Made by a program: the position numbers and the translations under genes. Positions 47,195-57,283 of a stretch of DNA of 64,000 bases are shown piece by piece. This stretch comes from Alphaproteobacteria bacterium (GTDB taxonomy: Bacteria > Pseudomonadota > Alphaproteobacteria > Micropepsales > Micropepsaceae): positions 19,541 to 83,540 of the forward strand of contig CANJBZ010000019.1 in NCBI GenBank assembly GCA_947473475.1. The letters run 5' to 3'. Under the pieces are notes generated by a model. It saw nothing but the letters and a program-made list of their open reading frames with translations. It did no database searches and was not told the origin of the DNA. Position 1 is the first letter of the stretch, and each line of letters opens with the position of its first letter.

Positions 47195-48214
47195 TCACTT
47201 GTTCCCGTATTCTTCCTTCAGCAGGCCCAGCCGCGCGTAGACTTCGTGGTCGGAATAGACGAACAGGCGGGCCTTTTCCGCCTCCCTGCGATGAACGATC
47301 CAATTGCCTTGCGGCATCGTGAAAACGTCTTTCGGTCCCCAGGCGAATGTCTCGTTGCCGATGGTCGATGTGCCTTGGCCTTCCGCCACCGCAACAATCG
47401 CATTGCACGTGCTGCGAAACGGAAGCGTCGTAACTCCGGGATCGAGTTGCACCAGCTGATGATCCATCAGCGCCATCGCCGGGCCGCCGGTCGTGGGATT
47501 GGCGTATTTCACGCGGCGCGCGCCGTCTTTGCCGATGGGCGCGGCTTCAACAGCCGCTGACGCCGCCGCATAGGTGTAGCGGAACACGGGCGAGTGGCGT
47601 GGATTCGCGTCGGCCACAGGCAGAATGTTTGGCACCTGAAACGCGGCATCGCCGGTTGCTGGCGCCAGATCATGTACCGGTCCCGGCTCGAAGTCCGCCG
47701 TGCCGAGATAGCGATGCAGCGGGCTGTTGAGACCGTCGAGCCAGATGATCGGCTTGTCGCCGCAGTGTACATGCTCGTGCCAGCACCAACTCGGCGTCAG
47801 CACCAGATCGCCTTGCGCCATCGGGCATTCCTTGCCCCCGACCACGGTTACGGCGCCTTCGCCTTCAAGCACGAAGCGGATGGCGTCCATGGTGTGACGG
47901 TGCGGACGGGCGCGCTCGCCCGGAAGCAGGATTTGCAACCCCGCGTTCAAACCTTTGGTCGTGGTGGCGCGGCGCGACGAATTCAGCGACGGATCGGTAC
48001 ACATCAGGACGCGGCGTTCGACATCTTTGGGCGAGACCAGTTCAATGGCGCGGTCGACAAGCGGCCGCATTTTGCTCCACTGCCAATGCAGAGCCACGGG
48101 CGCGGATGCCGTTTCGCGAAACGCCACCGCGCTTTCCCACAGCGGCGACAGTTTCGCCTCGTCCCACGCACGCTTGGCGTCCTCATAGGCGGATGGGATT
48201 TCCTGCGCGGACAT
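47195..48214 (-). CDS. Gentisate 1,2-dioxygenase-like bicupin
   Basis: A 339-aa protein with two cupin domains. The first carries the metal-binding set PHRHTMDAIRFVLEGEG (HxH) with a later WCWHEHVH; the second, from about residue 240, has weaker motifs (TTLPFRSTCNAIVAVAEGQG), as in gentisate dioxygenases, which use the first domain. These Fe(II) enzymes open the gentisate ring between C1 and C2. ATG 48214 gives the expected start; the frame continues upstream without homology. No maleylpyruvate isomerase or hydrolase gene lies nearby, so the substrate is not certain. Confidence 0.85.
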   Translation of the reverse strand: MSAQEIPSAYEDAKRAWDEAKLSPLWESAVAFRETASAPVALHWQWSKMRPLVDRAIELVSPKDVERRVLMCTDPSLNSSRRATTTKGLNAGLQILLPGERARPHRHTMDAIRFVLEGEGAVTVVGGKECPMAQGDLVLTPSWCWHEHVHCGDKPIIWLDGLNSPLHRYLGTADFEPGPVHDLAPATGDAAFQVPNILPVADANPRHSPVFRYTYAAASAAVEAAPIGKDGARRVKYANPTTGGPAMALMDHQLVQLDPGVTTLPFRSTCNAIVAVAEGQGTSTIGNETFAWGPKDVFTMPQGNWIVHRREAEKARLFVYSDHEVYARLGLLKEEYGNK

Positions 48215-48291
48215 GCAGAGCCTCGTCGGGTGCCGGTTCGGACGGCAATGTAGGATCGTTTCGGTTTGAGTGAAAACAAAACCCCTCACCA

Positions 48292-48339
48292 TGGGCGGCC
48301 TCCGAGCCGCCCACCCAGTGGCGCGGCGCCTGCCGCGCC
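48292..48339. repeat. Two tandem GC-rich hairpins
   Basis: TGGGCGGC/GCCGCCCA (48292-48299 and 48306-48313) is followed six bases later by GGCGCGGC/GCCGCGCC (48320-48327 and 48332-48339). They lie between the 5' end of the dioxygenase gene and the 3' end of the toxin gene, both on the minus strand, and could end the toxin-antitoxin transcript. Confidence 0.55.
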
Positions 48340-48346
48340 GAGAGAT

Positions 48347-48622
48347 TCATTGGCGCGCCGCATGATGGATGTGGAGAATTTGGATCTCGTCTCTGATTAC
48401 CCGGTAAAAGATTTTGAAGGGGTATCGCAGAACAGGCACTACGCGGACATCGGAATTCTGCTCAAGGCGCCGTGCGCTTTGCGGTCTGCGTGCCACGCGT
48501 TGCACCACGGTTCGAATCCGCAACTCGACCTTTGCCGTCAAGCTTGAATAATTTGCGTCGGTGTAGGCGAGGAGGTCGTCCAGATCGGCCAGCGCCGCAT
48601 CGGTCCAGCGGACGGTTGTCAC
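48347..48622 (-). CDS. Type II toxin of the RelE/ParE superfamily
   Basis: A 91-aa protein with the ParE-like pattern VRWTDAALADLDDLLAYTDANY, a helix with RIRTVVQRVARRPQSARR, and the C-terminal strands VVPVLRYPFKIFYRVIRDEI. RelE-type toxins cleave ribosomal mRNA; ParE-type toxins inhibit gyrase. The sequence looks closer to ParE but the target cannot be fixed. GTG 48622 overlaps the antitoxin stop (GTGA), so the pair is co-translated. Confidence 0.85.
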   Translation of the reverse strand: MTTVRWTDAALADLDDLLAYTDANYSSLTAKVELRIRTVVQRVARRPQSARRLEQNSDVRVVPVLRYPFKIFYRVIRDEIQILHIHHAARQ

Positions 48623-48861
48623 CGCCGGTATTTCGCGAACACGGCCTCAACCTGCTCTGGAGACGCAAACTTGCCTTCGGCAGCGTCCCGTAATCCGCGT
48701 TCGACACCCAGCAATTCAGCGGGGGACGCTTCGTAAGGCGATGCTTTCACCTCCGCCTCGATTTCAGCGACAATTTCCGCGAGTTCATCCTGAGCCTCAT
48801 CCGGCCAGGACTGCACACGCTGCAGAAGTTGGTCCCAAACTCGCGTCATCATAGCAACCAT
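48619..48861 (-). CDS. Cognate antitoxin of the RelE/ParE-type toxin
   Basis: An 80-aa acidic protein (WDQLLQRVQSWPDEAQDELA, then ELLGVERGLRDAAEGKFASP). It lacks the obvious ribbon-helix-helix start of classical ParD. Small acidic proteins of this type recur directly before RelE/ParE toxins in alphaproteobacteria, and the four-base overlap with the toxin supports the assignment. ATG 48861 is chosen; ATG 48852 or GTG 48885 are alternatives. It starts 25 bases after the uvrA stop, on the same strand. Confidence 0.7.
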   Translation of the reverse strand: MVAMMTRVWDQLLQRVQSWPDEAQDELAEIVAEIEAEVKASPYEASPAELLGVERGLRDAAEGKFASPEQVEAVFAKYRR

Positions 48862-48886
48862 TCTACCAGAACGGGGCGGGCTCACA

Positions 48887-51757
48887 CTACTCCGCGGCTG
48901 TCGCCCGTACCGGCTTTTTCAGCATGGGTTTCAGGTACTGCCCGGTGTAAGAGCGCGCCACTTTCGCCACCGCTTCCGGTGTGCCGGATGCGACGATTTC
49001 GCCGCCGGCGTCGCCGCCTTCGGGGCCGAGATCGATGAGCCAATCGGCGGTCTTGATGACTTCCAGATTGTGCTCGATCACCACCACCGTGTTGCCGGTA
49101 TCGACCAGTTCGTGCAGCACTTCAAGCAGTTTGCGAACGTCTTCGAAATGCAGGCCCGTCGTCGGCTCGTCCAGAATATAGAGTGTGCGCCCCGTCGCCC
49201 GGCGCGACAATTCCTTGGCGAGTTTTATGCGCTGCGCTTCGCCGCCCGATAACGTCGTCGCCTGCTGCCCGACCTTAATGTAGCCCAGGCCCACGCGCGT
49301 CAGCGTGTCCAGTTTCTCGCGCACGGCGGGCACCGCCTTGAACAATTCGGCGCCGGCTTCCACGGTCATGTCCAGGACCTCGGCAATCGATAGCCCCCGG
49401 AACTTCACATCCAGCGTCTCGCGGTTGTAGCGTTTTCCTCCGCATACGTCGCATTGGACGTAAACATCGGGCAGGAAGTGCATTTCGATCTTGATGACAC
49501 CGTCGCCCTGACAGGCTTCGCAGCGTCCGCCTTTGACGTTGAAGGAAAAGCGCCCCGGCCCGTAACCGCGTACCTTGGCTTCCGGCAAACCGGCGAACCA
49601 TTCGCGAATCGGCGTGAATGCGCCGGTATAGGTCGCCGGGTTCGAACGCGGCGTGCGCCCAATCGGCGATTGGTCGATATCAATCACCTTGTCGAGGAAT
49701 TCGAGGCCGGTGATTTTTTCGTGCGGGGCCGGAAGCTCGCGCGAATTGTTCAGCCTGCGCGATACGGCCTTGTACAAGGTCTCGATGGTCAGGGTGGATT
49801 TGCCGCCGCCGGAAACGCCAGTGACGCAGGTGAAGGTGCCCAGCGGCACTTCCGCCGTCACGTTCTTCAGATTGTTGCCGGTTGCGCCCACGACTTTCAG
49901 CCAGCGATTGTGGTTCGCGCGCCGCCGTTCCGCCGGTATGGGAATGGCCTTGGCGCCCGACAAATATTGTCCCGTGATGCTTTTGGGGTTGGCCATGATT
50001 TCAGCGGGCACGCCCTCGGCGATGATATGGCCGCCATGGATGCCCGCGCCGGGGCCCATATCCACAACGTAATCGGCGGCGCGGATGGCTTCGTCGTCAT
50101 GCTCGACAACGATCACGGTATTACCGAGATCGCGTAAGCCCTTCAGCGATTCCAGAAGCCGCGCATTGTCGCGCTGATGCAGCCCGATGGACGGCTCGTC
50201 CAGCACGTACAACACGCCGGTCAGTCCCGATCCAATCTGCGAGGCCAACCGAATGCGCTGGCTTTCGCCGCCGGACAGCGTGCCGGATGACCGCGCCAGC
50301 GTCAGATATTCCAGACCGACATTGTTCAGGAACAACAGCCGGGCGCGGATTTCCTTCAGAATGCGCGCGGCGATTTCCTTCTGCTTCGCATTCAACTGCG
50401 GGTTCAATTCCGCAAACCAGCTGTCGGCCGCTTTGATGGAAAGATTGCAAACCTCTCCGATATTCTTGCCCGCAAGCTTCACGCACAACGCTTCGGGCTT
50501 CAGGCGGTAGCCGTGGCAGATCTCGCACGGGCTTTCGGATTGGAATCGTTCCAGTTCTTCCCGGACCCAGGCCGAATCGGATTCCTTGTAACGCCGCTCC
50601 ATATTGGCGACGACGCCTTCGAACGGCTTATTGATGTCGTAACGGCGCGAACCGTCGTCATAGGAAAACTTGATTTCGTCATCGCCCGAGCCGAACAGGA
50701 TGACGTCGTGCACTTTCTTGGGCAGTTCGTTCCACGGTGTGTTCAGGCTGACCTTGTAGTGCCGGGTGATCGCGTCCAGCGTTTGCAGGTAATAGGGCGA
50801 AGACGACCGCGACCAGGGCGCAATGGCGCCGTTGCGCAAGGTAAAGCTCTCGTCCGGCACGACCATGCCGGGATCGAAGTAAAGCTTGACGCCAAGCCCA
50901 TCGCATTCCGGACAGGCCCCGTGCGGGTTGTTAAACGAGAACAGCCGCGGCTCGATTTCGGGAATGGTGAAGCCGGAAAGCGGGCAGGCGAACTTCGACG
51001 ACATGATGATTCGTTTGGGCTCGCCTTTTTCCTTCTGATCGGCGAATTCGGCGACAAACAGCCCTTCGGCCAATTCGAGCGCGGTGGCGATGGAATCAGG
51101 CAGGCGGTTTCCCAGATCGGCCTTGACCGCCACCCGGTCGACCACCACGTCAATGTCGTGCTTCAGCTTCTTGTCGAGCGCCGGCAGTTGATCGATATCG
51201 TAAAGGGTCCCGTCGATTTTGATCCGCTGGAAACCTTTTCTCTGAAGGTCACCAAGCTCTTTGCGGTACTCGCCCTTGCGCCCGCGCACGATGGGGGCGA
51301 GCAGATACAGCTTTGTGCCTTCGGGTAGCGCCATGATCCGGTCGGCCATCTGGCTGACGGTCTGGCTCTCAATCGGCAAACCCGTCGCGGGCGAGTAGGG
51401 GATGCCCGCGCGCGCATAGAGCAGGCGCAGATAATCATAGATTTCCGTTACCGTGCCGACGGTAGAGCGCGGGTTCTTCGAGGTCGTGCGCTGCTCGATG
51501 GAGATGGCGGGAGACAGCCCGTCAATGTGATCGACATCGGGCTTCTGCATCATCTCCAGGAACTGGCGCGCATAGGCCGATAGGCTCTCGACATAGCGCC
51601 GCTGCCCTTCGGCATAGATCGTGTCGAAGGCGAGCGAGGACTTGCCCGAACCCGACAAGCCGGTGATGACCACCAGTTTGTCGCGGGGCAGGTCCACATC
51701 GACGTTTTTCAGATTGTGCTCGCGGGCGCCGCGAACCGAGATATTTTTGTGCATCAT
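48887..51757 (-). CDS. uvrA: Excinuclease ABC subunit A
   Basis: Damage-recognition ATPase of nucleotide excision repair, acting as a dimer with UvrB. The 956-aa protein has two ABC modules: [14 protein letters not shown], then [16 protein letters not shown] and [15 protein letters not shown]; second, [25 protein letters not shown] and [14 protein letters not shown]. The C-terminal zinc finger CEACQGDG...[10 protein letters not shown] is complete. The N-terminal finger reads ACPLSGFT...ACPECDGLG, so one of four cysteines is serine, a variant I recall from other alphaproteobacteria. Antitoxin and toxin genes follow it closely. Confidence 0.97.
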   Translation of the reverse strand: MMHKNISVRGAREHNLKNVDVDLPRDKLVVITGLSGSGKSSLAFDTIYAEGQRRYVESLSAYARQFLEMMQKPDVDHIDGLSPAISIEQRTTSKNPRSTVGTVTEIYDYLRLLYARAGIPYSPATGLPIESQTVSQMADRIMALPEGTKLYLLAPIVRGRKGEYRKELGDLQRKGFQRIKIDGTLYDIDQLPALDKKLKHDIDVVVDRVAVKADLGNRLPDSIATALELAEGLFVAEFADQKEKGEPKRIIMSSKFACPLSGFTIPEIEPRLFSFNNPHGACPECDGLGVKLYFDPGMVVPDESFTLRNGAIAPWSRSSSPYYLQTLDAITRHYKVSLNTPWNELPKKVHDVILFGSGDDEIKFSYDDGSRRYDINKPFEGVVANMERRYKESDSAWVREELERFQSESPCEICHGYRLKPEALCVKLAGKNIGEVCNLSIKAADSWFAELNPQLNAKQKEIAARILKEIRARLLFLNNVGLEYLTLARSSGTLSGGESQRIRLASQIGSGLTGVLYVLDEPSIGLHQRDNARLLESLKGLRDLGNTVIVVEHDDEAIRAADYVVDMGPGAGIHGGHIIAEGVPAEIMANPKSITGQYLSGAKAIPIPAERRRANHNRWLKVVGATGNNLKNVTAEVPLGTFTCVTGVSGGGKSTLTIETLYKAVSRRLNNSRELPAPHEKITGLEFLDKVIDIDQSPIGRTPRSNPATYTGAFTPIREWFAGLPEAKVRGYGPGRFSFNVKGGRCEACQGDGVIKIEMHFLPDVYVQCDVCGGKRYNRETLDVKFRGLSIAEVLDMTVEAGAELFKAVPAVREKLDTLTRVGLGYIKVGQQATTLSGGEAQRIKLAKELSRRATGRTLYILDEPTTGLHFEDVRKLLEVLHELVDTGNTVVVIEHNLEVIKTADWLIDLGPEGGDAGGEIVASGTPEAVAKVARSYTGQYLKPMLKKPVRATAAE

Positions 51758-51788
51758 TTGGTGCTTTGAGCATAACGGAGTGTGGAAG

Positions 51789-52142
51789 TCATCGACCGGG
51801 ATTCCCGCCGTGGCGGCGCTCCAGCTCGGCGCGGACTTTGGCGTACTTGATCTCCAGCGCCGATATCAGCTTCTCGGCTTCGCGAGCCCGATTGGCGATC
51901 TGGCTATCTTTCATCGTTTCTCTCGCCGTGAGCCAAAGTCCCGGAACCGCCAATATCAGCGATAAGCCGGAGGTGGGAGCGGCAAAGATCAAACCTCCAA
52001 TGCCTGTGACCGCCGATATTCCGAGGAGTATGGACCGCTCCCGCCGATTGGACGGGGAGTCGGCGGCGATCTCGGCTTTCAGCTGCCCGATCTGCTGATC
52101 GAATTCTCGAAGCCATCGCTCCAGATCGTCGTCGGGGGACAT
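51789..52142 (-). CDS. Small membrane protein with flanking coiled coils
   Basis: A 117-aa protein that I do not recognise. The N-terminal [21 protein letters not shown] is a charged amphipathic helix. Two hydrophobic segments (about 38-55 and 60-75: [30 protein letters not shown]) form a likely membrane hairpin, and the C-terminal part ([20 protein letters not shown]) is a coiled coil. It begins 14 bases after the end of the next gene upstream (52157-52537), so the two form a pair between uvrA and ssb. Confidence 0.6.
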   Translation of the reverse strand: MSPDDDLERWLREFDQQIGQLKAEIAADSPSNRRERSILLGISAVTGIGGLIFAAPTSGLSLILAVPGLWLTARETMKDSQIANRAREAEKLISALEIKYAKVRAELERRHGGNPGR

Positions 52143-52156
52143 AAGCGGTATCCGCT

Positions 52157-52537
52157 CTAGGACTCGGCGCGGAGTTCCTTCAATGTATTGTCTACATCAG
52201 CCTTTAGCGCATCGAGGCGTCGTATAGACATTTCGTTCTGAAGGGTACGTTCCCTTAAAATCGACAATCGCGCTGCCAAGAACATTGCCCAAGTCACTGC
52301 TGTTACCAAACAGAGCAGTGACCAAGTGGAGGTCCAAGCCCAAGGCGCTGGTAGATAGCGATTCAAATCGAAACCATTGATCCCCAGGATGACAGCAAGC
52401 GACGCTGCCCCGGAAAAATAAGTCAAGGCGTGAGTCGCCAGCCCTAGGAGCGCGACTAATTCTTCTGCCCGCCAGTTATTCCGCAGTTCAGGTCTATCGG
52501 ACGGGCTGCTCGCGCGCTTTTGCGCTTCCTTGCTCAC
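52157..52537 (-). CDS. Small membrane protein, start uncertain
   Basis: A 126-aa protein from GTG 52537 (GGGAA about eight bases upstream); the frame extends to 52585 without a better start. It has two hydrophobic segments (ALLGLATHALTYFSGAASLAV and STWSLLCLVTAVTWAMFLAA) and a C-terminal charged helix (RERTLQNEMSIRRLDALKAD), the same layout as its downstream neighbour. I do not recognise the family. The local DNA looks less GC-rich than the surrounding housekeeping genes, which may indicate transfer. Confidence 0.5.
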   Translation of the reverse strand: MSKEAQKRASSPSDRPELRNNWRAEELVALLGLATHALTYFSGAASLAVILGINGFDLNRYLPAPWAWTSTWSLLCLVTAVTWAMFLAARLSILRERTLQNEMSIRRLDALKADVDNTLKELRAES

Positions 52538-52700
52538 GGATATTTTCCCAGCAGTTAAGCTCAGGCTTGAACAAAACAGGAACACACGTTAGATCTATAC
52601 TGCGCGTCAAGAGCGATGTCCACAAGCCTTTGCGCATACACGGGTAGCACAAGTCGCGGCCGGAGCTTACCTTTCGGCCTCAGCAAAAGGAGAGATGGGG

Positions 52701-53183
52701 ATGGCGGGCAGCGTCAACAAGGTGATTCTGGTCGGTAATCTCGGGCGCGATCCCGAGGTCAGACGGCTCACAAGCGGCGATCCCGTGGTCAATCTCTCGA
52801 TTGCGACCTCGGAGAGCTGGCGTGACAAGGCGTCGGGCGAGCGCAAGGAAAAGACCGAGTGGCATCGCGTGGTGATCTTCAACGAAAACCTCGCGAAAGT
52901 GGCCGAGCAATATCTGAAAAAGGGCGCCAAGGTTTATCTGGAAGGCCAGCTTCAGACCCGGAAATACACCGATAAGGACGGCTCGGAAAAATATTCCACC
53001 GAGATCGTGCTGCAGAAATACCGCGGCGAATTGACCATGCTGGATGGCCGTGGCGGTGAGGGCGGTGGCAGTGGTGGCGGCGGTGGCGGTGGCGAGCGGA
53101 TGGAGCGTCCTGCCATGGCGGGCGGCGGCGAAGGCGCCCGCAGCTTCCAGCGCGACGACCTCGACGACGAAATTCCGTTCTGA
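52701..53183 (+). CDS. ssb: Single-stranded DNA-binding protein
   Basis: Coats single-stranded DNA and recruits repair and replication proteins. The 160-aa protein has the OB fold ([48 protein letters not shown]), a glycine-rich linker ([15 protein letters not shown]) and the acidic partner-binding tip [15 protein letters not shown] lies upstream; ATG 52701 gives the usual MAGSVNK start, with an in-frame ATG at 52695. It is divergent from the uvrA side; the partner HolC is at 14245-14709. Confidence 0.96.
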   Translation: MAGSVNKVILVGNLGRDPEVRRLTSGDPVVNLSIATSESWRDKASGERKEKTEWHRVVIFNENLAKVAEQYLKKGAKVYLEGQLQTRKYTDKDGSEKYSTEIVLQKYRGELTMLDGRGGEGGGSGGGGGGGERMERPAMAGGGEGARSFQRDDLDDEIPF

Positions 53184-53238
53184 TAGGGCGATGCCGCGCC
53201 GGGAACTGCCCGGCACGGTATCGTGACAGGGGGAATGG

Positions 53239-53862
53239 GTGCGGCGCTTCTGGACCGCCGGGCTTGCGATATTGGCGCCGGTGCTCCTGGCGTGCTCTGC
53301 CGGCCGGGCATCCCAGGGTTTCATCGATCCCCGACTGATGACGGCCTACATTCCGTTGGCCCAAAGCTATGATTTGGTCTTTTCGAGTTGGGGCGCGGCG
53401 ATAACGATCGCCCCCAATATCGCGGTGACCAACGATCATAATTTGAACTTCATCGCGCCAGACCGTCTGCTGGCGCGGTCCCGCGACTATGATCTGCTGT
53501 TCTTCCGGACGGATTCGCCACTCGCGCCGCCGGCCGGCGAGGCGCATATCGGCGATGCGGTGATTGCCTATGGCCAGGGCAGCGATCGCCACTTGCGTGA
53601 AGCATCGGGCAAGGTCATCGCCCGCGATGAATATGTGAAGGCGCGCTGCCCGGATTGTTCGTCACAGCGCGCATTGGTCTTCGCAGCCAATGCGGGGGCC
53701 GGATTCTCCGGCGGCCCCGTTGTGGACGCCGGAACCGGAGCCGTCCTGGGCATCACCTTCGGCTATCTGGACAGCGAGAACGGCCGGCGCATGTATGCCT
53801 ACGATATCGGCCTCGTCCTGGCCGAGATGCAGCGGCTTCTCGGCCCTGCTGCGGTGCGGTGA
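53239..53862 (+). CDS. Trypsin-like serine protease domain protein, exported
   Basis: A 207-aa protein with a hydrophobic N-terminus (FWTAGLAILAPVLLACSAG) that ends in a lipobox-like LLAC, so it may be a lipoprotein. The S1-type triad appears kept: His in VTNDHNLNF, Asp in SRDYDLLFF, Ser in GAGFSGGPVVDAG. The lengths between them fit a small trypsin fold. GTG 53239 has an AGGGGGAA site upstream. It lies between ssb and gyrA. The substrate is unknown and no PDZ domain is present. Confidence 0.75.
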   Translation: MRRFWTAGLAILAPVLLACSAGRASQGFIDPRLMTAYIPLAQSYDLVFSSWGAAITIAPNIAVTNDHNLNFIAPDRLLARSRDYDLLFFRTDSPLAPPAGEAHIGDAVIAYGQGSDRHLREASGKVIARDEYVKARCPDCSSQRALVFAANAGAGFSGGPVVDAGTGAVLGITFGYLDSENGRRMYAYDIGLVLAEMQRLLGPAAVR

Positions 53863-53948
53863 AACGAAGCTGTTCGAATCGGAAGCCAAGTGCTAATCGG
53901 TACCCGGAAAACAGGGCCCGCACGCTCGTGGGGCCAGAGAGTTAGATT

Positions 53949-56690
53949 TTGAGCGAAGACGGCACCAAAGACGTCCCACCCGGCGGTTCTCCCAGCGGCG
54001 GCAATATCAATCCGATCGCCATCGAGAGCGAGCTGAAGCGGTCTTATCTCGATTACGCCATGAGCGTGATCGTGAGCCGCGCGTTGCCCGATGTGCGCGA
54101 CGGGTTGAAGCCCGTACACCGGCGCATCTTGTATTCGATGCATGAGAACGGCAACGACTGGAACAAGGCGTACCGCAAGTCGGCGCGCATCGTCGGCGAT
54201 GTCATCGGTAAATATCACCCGCATGGCGATCAGGCGGTCTATGACGCGCTCGTCCGCTTGGCGCAGGAATTTTCCATGCGCCTGCCCCTGATCGACGGGC
54301 AGGGCAATTTCGGCTCGGTGGACGGCGATCCTCCGGCGGCCATGCGATACACGGAAGTACGCCGGGCCAAGGTTGCCCATGCGCTGACCGAAGATCTGGA
54401 AAAGGGCACGGTCGACTTCCAGGAAAACTACGACGCCTCCGAACGCGAGCCGGTCGTGTTGCCGGCACGCTTCCCCAATCTGCTCATAAACGGCGGCGGT
54501 GGCATCGCGGTCGGTATGGCGACCAACATTCCGCCGCACAATCCCGGTGAGGTGATCGACGCCTGCCTGGCCTATATCGAAGACCCTTCGATCAGCATGG
54601 AAAGCCTGACCGAAATTGTGCCGGGGCCGGATTTCCCGACAGGAGCGATCATCATCGGCCGTAATGCCCCGCGTGTGGCGCTCGCCCGCGGCCGCGGCTC
54701 GATTCTGATGCGCGCCAAGTTGCACATCGAGGAGCTGCGCAAGGACCGCGAGGCCATCATCATTACGGAAATTCCGTATCAGGTGAACAAGGCCCGTATG
54801 CAGGAACGCATCGCCGATCTCGTGCGCGATAAGCGGGTCGAAGGCATTTCGGAAATCCGCGACGAAAGCGACCGCCACGGCATGCGCGTGGTCATCGAGC
54901 TGAAACGCGACGCGTCATCCCAAGTGGTGCTGAATCAGCTCTATCGTTTCTCCGAGCTGCAGACGACCTTCGGCGTGAATATGCTGGCGCTGAATGGCGG
55001 CCGCCCGCAGCTCATGAATTTGAAGGAAATGATCGCGGCCTTCGTGCTGTTCCGCGAGGAAGTGGTCACGCGGCGCACGCGGCACGATTTGGACAAGGCG
55101 CGCGAGCGCGCCCATACGCTGGTCGGCCTTGCCATCGCGGTTGCAAATATCGATGAGGTGATTCGCCTGATCCGGGCGGCGCCCGACAGCGCCACGGCCA
55201 AAGCGCAATTGATGGAGCGCGCTTGGCCGGCAAAAGATGTCGCGGCCCTGGTCGCGCTTATCGCCGATCCGCGCCACGTGGTTGCGGAAGACAACACGAT
55301 CCGGCTGACCGAGGAGCAGGCCAAAGCGATTCTGGAAATCCGGCTGGCGCGTTTGACGGCTCTGGGCATTTCCGAAATTGCCGAGGAAGTCGAAAAGCTG
55401 GCGCGCGCCATCGCGGACTATCTCGACATTCTGCGCTCCCTGCCGCGCGTGCTGGCGATGGTGAAGGCCGAATTGACGGCGGTGCGCGACGAATTCGCCA
55501 CGCCCCGCCGAACGGAAATCGCCGAAGCCGAAACCGAATTCGAAGATGAAGATCTGATCGAGCGGGAAGACATGGCCGTTACGGTCACGCATGCCGGCTA
55601 CATCAAGCGTACACCGCTGGCGGAATACCGCGTTCAGGGCCGCGGCGGTAAGGGCCGCGCCGGCATGGCCACCCGCGAGGAAGATTTCGTCACCCATATT
55701 TTCGCCGCCAACACGCATGCGCCGCTGCTGTTCTTTTCCTCCATCGGCATGGTGTACCGGCTGAAAGTCTGGCGCCTTCCGGAATCCAGCATCCAGGGCC
55801 GCGGCAAGGCCATGGTGAACCTGCTCCCGCTGCAGCCGGGCGAGCGCATCACCACCGTGCTGCCCCTGCCGGACGACGAAAGCACCTGGGACAGGCTGCA
55901 GGTTCTGTTCGCCACCAAAACGGGCGACGTGCGGCGCAATGAGCTTTCGGATTTCGCCAACATCCACAAGAGCGGCAAGATCGCCATGAAGCTCGACGCG
56001 GGCGACGGCATTGTCGGGGTTTCTCTGTGTACGGAGAAAGACGACGTGCTGCTGACCACGCGCGGCGGCAAATGCATCCGCTTTGCCGTGACCGACATCC
56101 GCGTCTTCAAAGGGCGCGAATCCACGGGCGTGCGCGGCATCAAGCTGGCCAGCGGCGATGAAATCGTGAGCCTGGCATTGTTGGCCCATAGCGACGCCAC
56201 CCCCGCCGAAGCCCGTGCCTATCTGCGCCAGGCCGCTGCCATGCGCAGAGCCCAAGGCGAAACCGTGGGCGAGGAGCAGGACGCGGTTTCCGATGATGAA
56301 ACCGAGGAGAGCACCGAAGAAGCGGTGATCTCGTCCGACCGTTACGGCGAACTTGGCGGGCGCGAACAATTTGTGCTGGCTATTTCGGAGCAGGGCTTCG
56401 GAAAACGCACGAGCTCCTATGAGTTCCGCGTTACGGGACGCGGCGGCTCGGGCATCGTGGCGATGACCATGGGCGCGAAGAACACCGCTGTGGTGGGCGC
56501 CTTCCCGGTGGACGATTCGGATGATTTGATGCTGATCACCAATCAGGGGCAGACCATCCGCGTGCCAATGGGGAAGATCAGCATTCAGCGCCGCTCGGCA
56601 CAGGGCGTTACCGTGTTCCGCCTGGACGATGGCGAACGCGTCGTGTCGGTCGAGCGCATTGCAGACAGTTCGGGGGACAGCGAAGAATGA
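53949..56690 (+). CDS. gyrA: DNA gyrase subunit A
   Basis: Breakage-reunion subunit that introduces negative supercoils with GyrB. The 913-aa protein has [20 protein letters not shown], the active-site tyrosine in AAMRYTEVR (residue 134 here), and the GyrA box [13 protein letters not shown], which separates it from ParC. An acidic insertion ([18 protein letters not shown]) lies in the C-terminal domain. In the quinolone region [10 protein letters not shown], glutamine (residue 95) stands where E. coli has Ser83; Asp87 is kept. The start is TTG 53949 with AGAGAG seven bases upstream. The stop overlaps coaD (ATGA). Confidence 0.97.
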   Translation: MSEDGTKDVPPGGSPSGGNINPIAIESELKRSYLDYAMSVIVSRALPDVRDGLKPVHRRILYSMHENGNDWNKAYRKSARIVGDVIGKYHPHGDQAVYDALVRLAQEFSMRLPLIDGQGNFGSVDGDPPAAMRYTEVRRAKVAHALTEDLEKGTVDFQENYDASEREPVVLPARFPNLLINGGGGIAVGMATNIPPHNPGEVIDACLAYIEDPSISMESLTEIVPGPDFPTGAIIIGRNAPRVALARGRGSILMRAKLHIEELRKDREAIIITEIPYQVNKARMQERIADLVRDKRVEGISEIRDESDRHGMRVVIELKRDASSQVVLNQLYRFSELQTTFGVNMLALNGGRPQLMNLKEMIAAFVLFREEVVTRRTRHDLDKARERAHTLVGLAIAVANIDEVIRLIRAAPDSATAKAQLMERAWPAKDVAALVALIADPRHVVAEDNTIRLTEEQAKAILEIRLARLTALGISEIAEEVEKLARAIADYLDILRSLPRVLAMVKAELTAVRDEFATPRRTEIAEAETEFEDEDLIEREDMAVTVTHAGYIKRTPLAEYRVQGRGGKGRAGMATREEDFVTHIFAANTHAPLLFFSSIGMVYRLKVWRLPESSIQGRGKAMVNLLPLQPGERITTVLPLPDDESTWDRLQVLFATKTGDVRRNELSDFANIHKSGKIAMKLDAGDGIVGVSLCTEKDDVLLTTRGGKCIRFAVTDIRVFKGRESTGVRGIKLASGDEIVSLALLAHSDATPAEARAYLRQAAAMRRAQGETVGEEQDAVSDDETEESTEEAVISSDRYGELGGREQFVLAISEQGFGKRTSSYEFRVTGRGGSGIVAMTMGAKNTAVVGAFPVDDSDDLMLITNQGQTIRVPMGKISIQRRSAQGVTVFRLDDGERVVSVERIADSSGDSEE

Positions 56691-57205
56691 ACGCCGGACG
56701 CGTGGGGCTTTATCCGGGCACGTTCGATCCGGTGACATTGGGACATCTCGATATCGTCCAGCGCGCCGTGAAGCTGGTCGATCATCTCGTGATCGGAATT
56801 GCGAACAATCCGTCCAAGACGCAGATGTTCACGCTGGAAGAGCGCATGGAAATGATCCGCCGCGAGACGGCGCGCTTTTCCGGCAACGGCGCCGCCACGA
56901 TTACGGTCGAAACCTTCGACTCGCTGCTGATACAGTTCGCGCGCAAAATCGGCGCCCGCATGATTATTCGCGGATTGCGGGCCGTTTCCGATTTCGAATA
57001 CGAGTTCCAGATGGTCGCCATGAACCAGCGGCTGGACCCGGATATCGAAACTGTTTTCCTGATGGCCGATCCGCGGCATCAGGCCATCGCCTCCCGGCTG
57101 GTCAAGGAAATCGCCTCGTTCGGTGGCGATGTGTCGGCGTTCACGACGCCAACCGTTGCCGAGGTGCTTAAAACTCGAATTGCGGCGCGGCAGAAGAAAG
57201 GCTGA
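56687..57205 (+). CDS. coaD: Phosphopantetheine adenylyltransferase
   Basis: Fourth step of coenzyme A synthesis: 4'-phosphopantetheine plus ATP gives dephospho-CoA. The 172-aa protein shows [16 protein letters not shown] with the TxGH nucleotide-binding motif, [14 protein letters not shown] and the C-terminal ISSRxVKE-like [17 protein letters not shown]. The ATG overlaps the gyrA stop by four bases. The gyrA-coaD-ppi order is common in alphaproteobacteria. Confidence 0.97.
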   Translation: MNAGRVGLYPGTFDPVTLGHLDIVQRAVKLVDHLVIGIANNPSKTQMFTLEERMEMIRRETARFSGNGAATITVETFDSLLIQFARKIGARMIIRGLRAVSDFEYEFQMVAMNQRLDPDIETVFLMADPRHQAIASRLVKEIASFGGDVSAFTTPTVAEVLKTRIAARQKKG

Positions 57206-57283
57206 CGCCTGCGCCATGCATGCCGTTTTGTGGCAGGGGGCTGCCGCATCCGGCGCTTAGCTGCTTCTAAGAAAGGAAACACA

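Noticed and set aside
54915..56738. A 607-codon minus-strand open frame
   Set aside because: Antisense to gyrA; His/Gln/Ala-rich composition without motifs.
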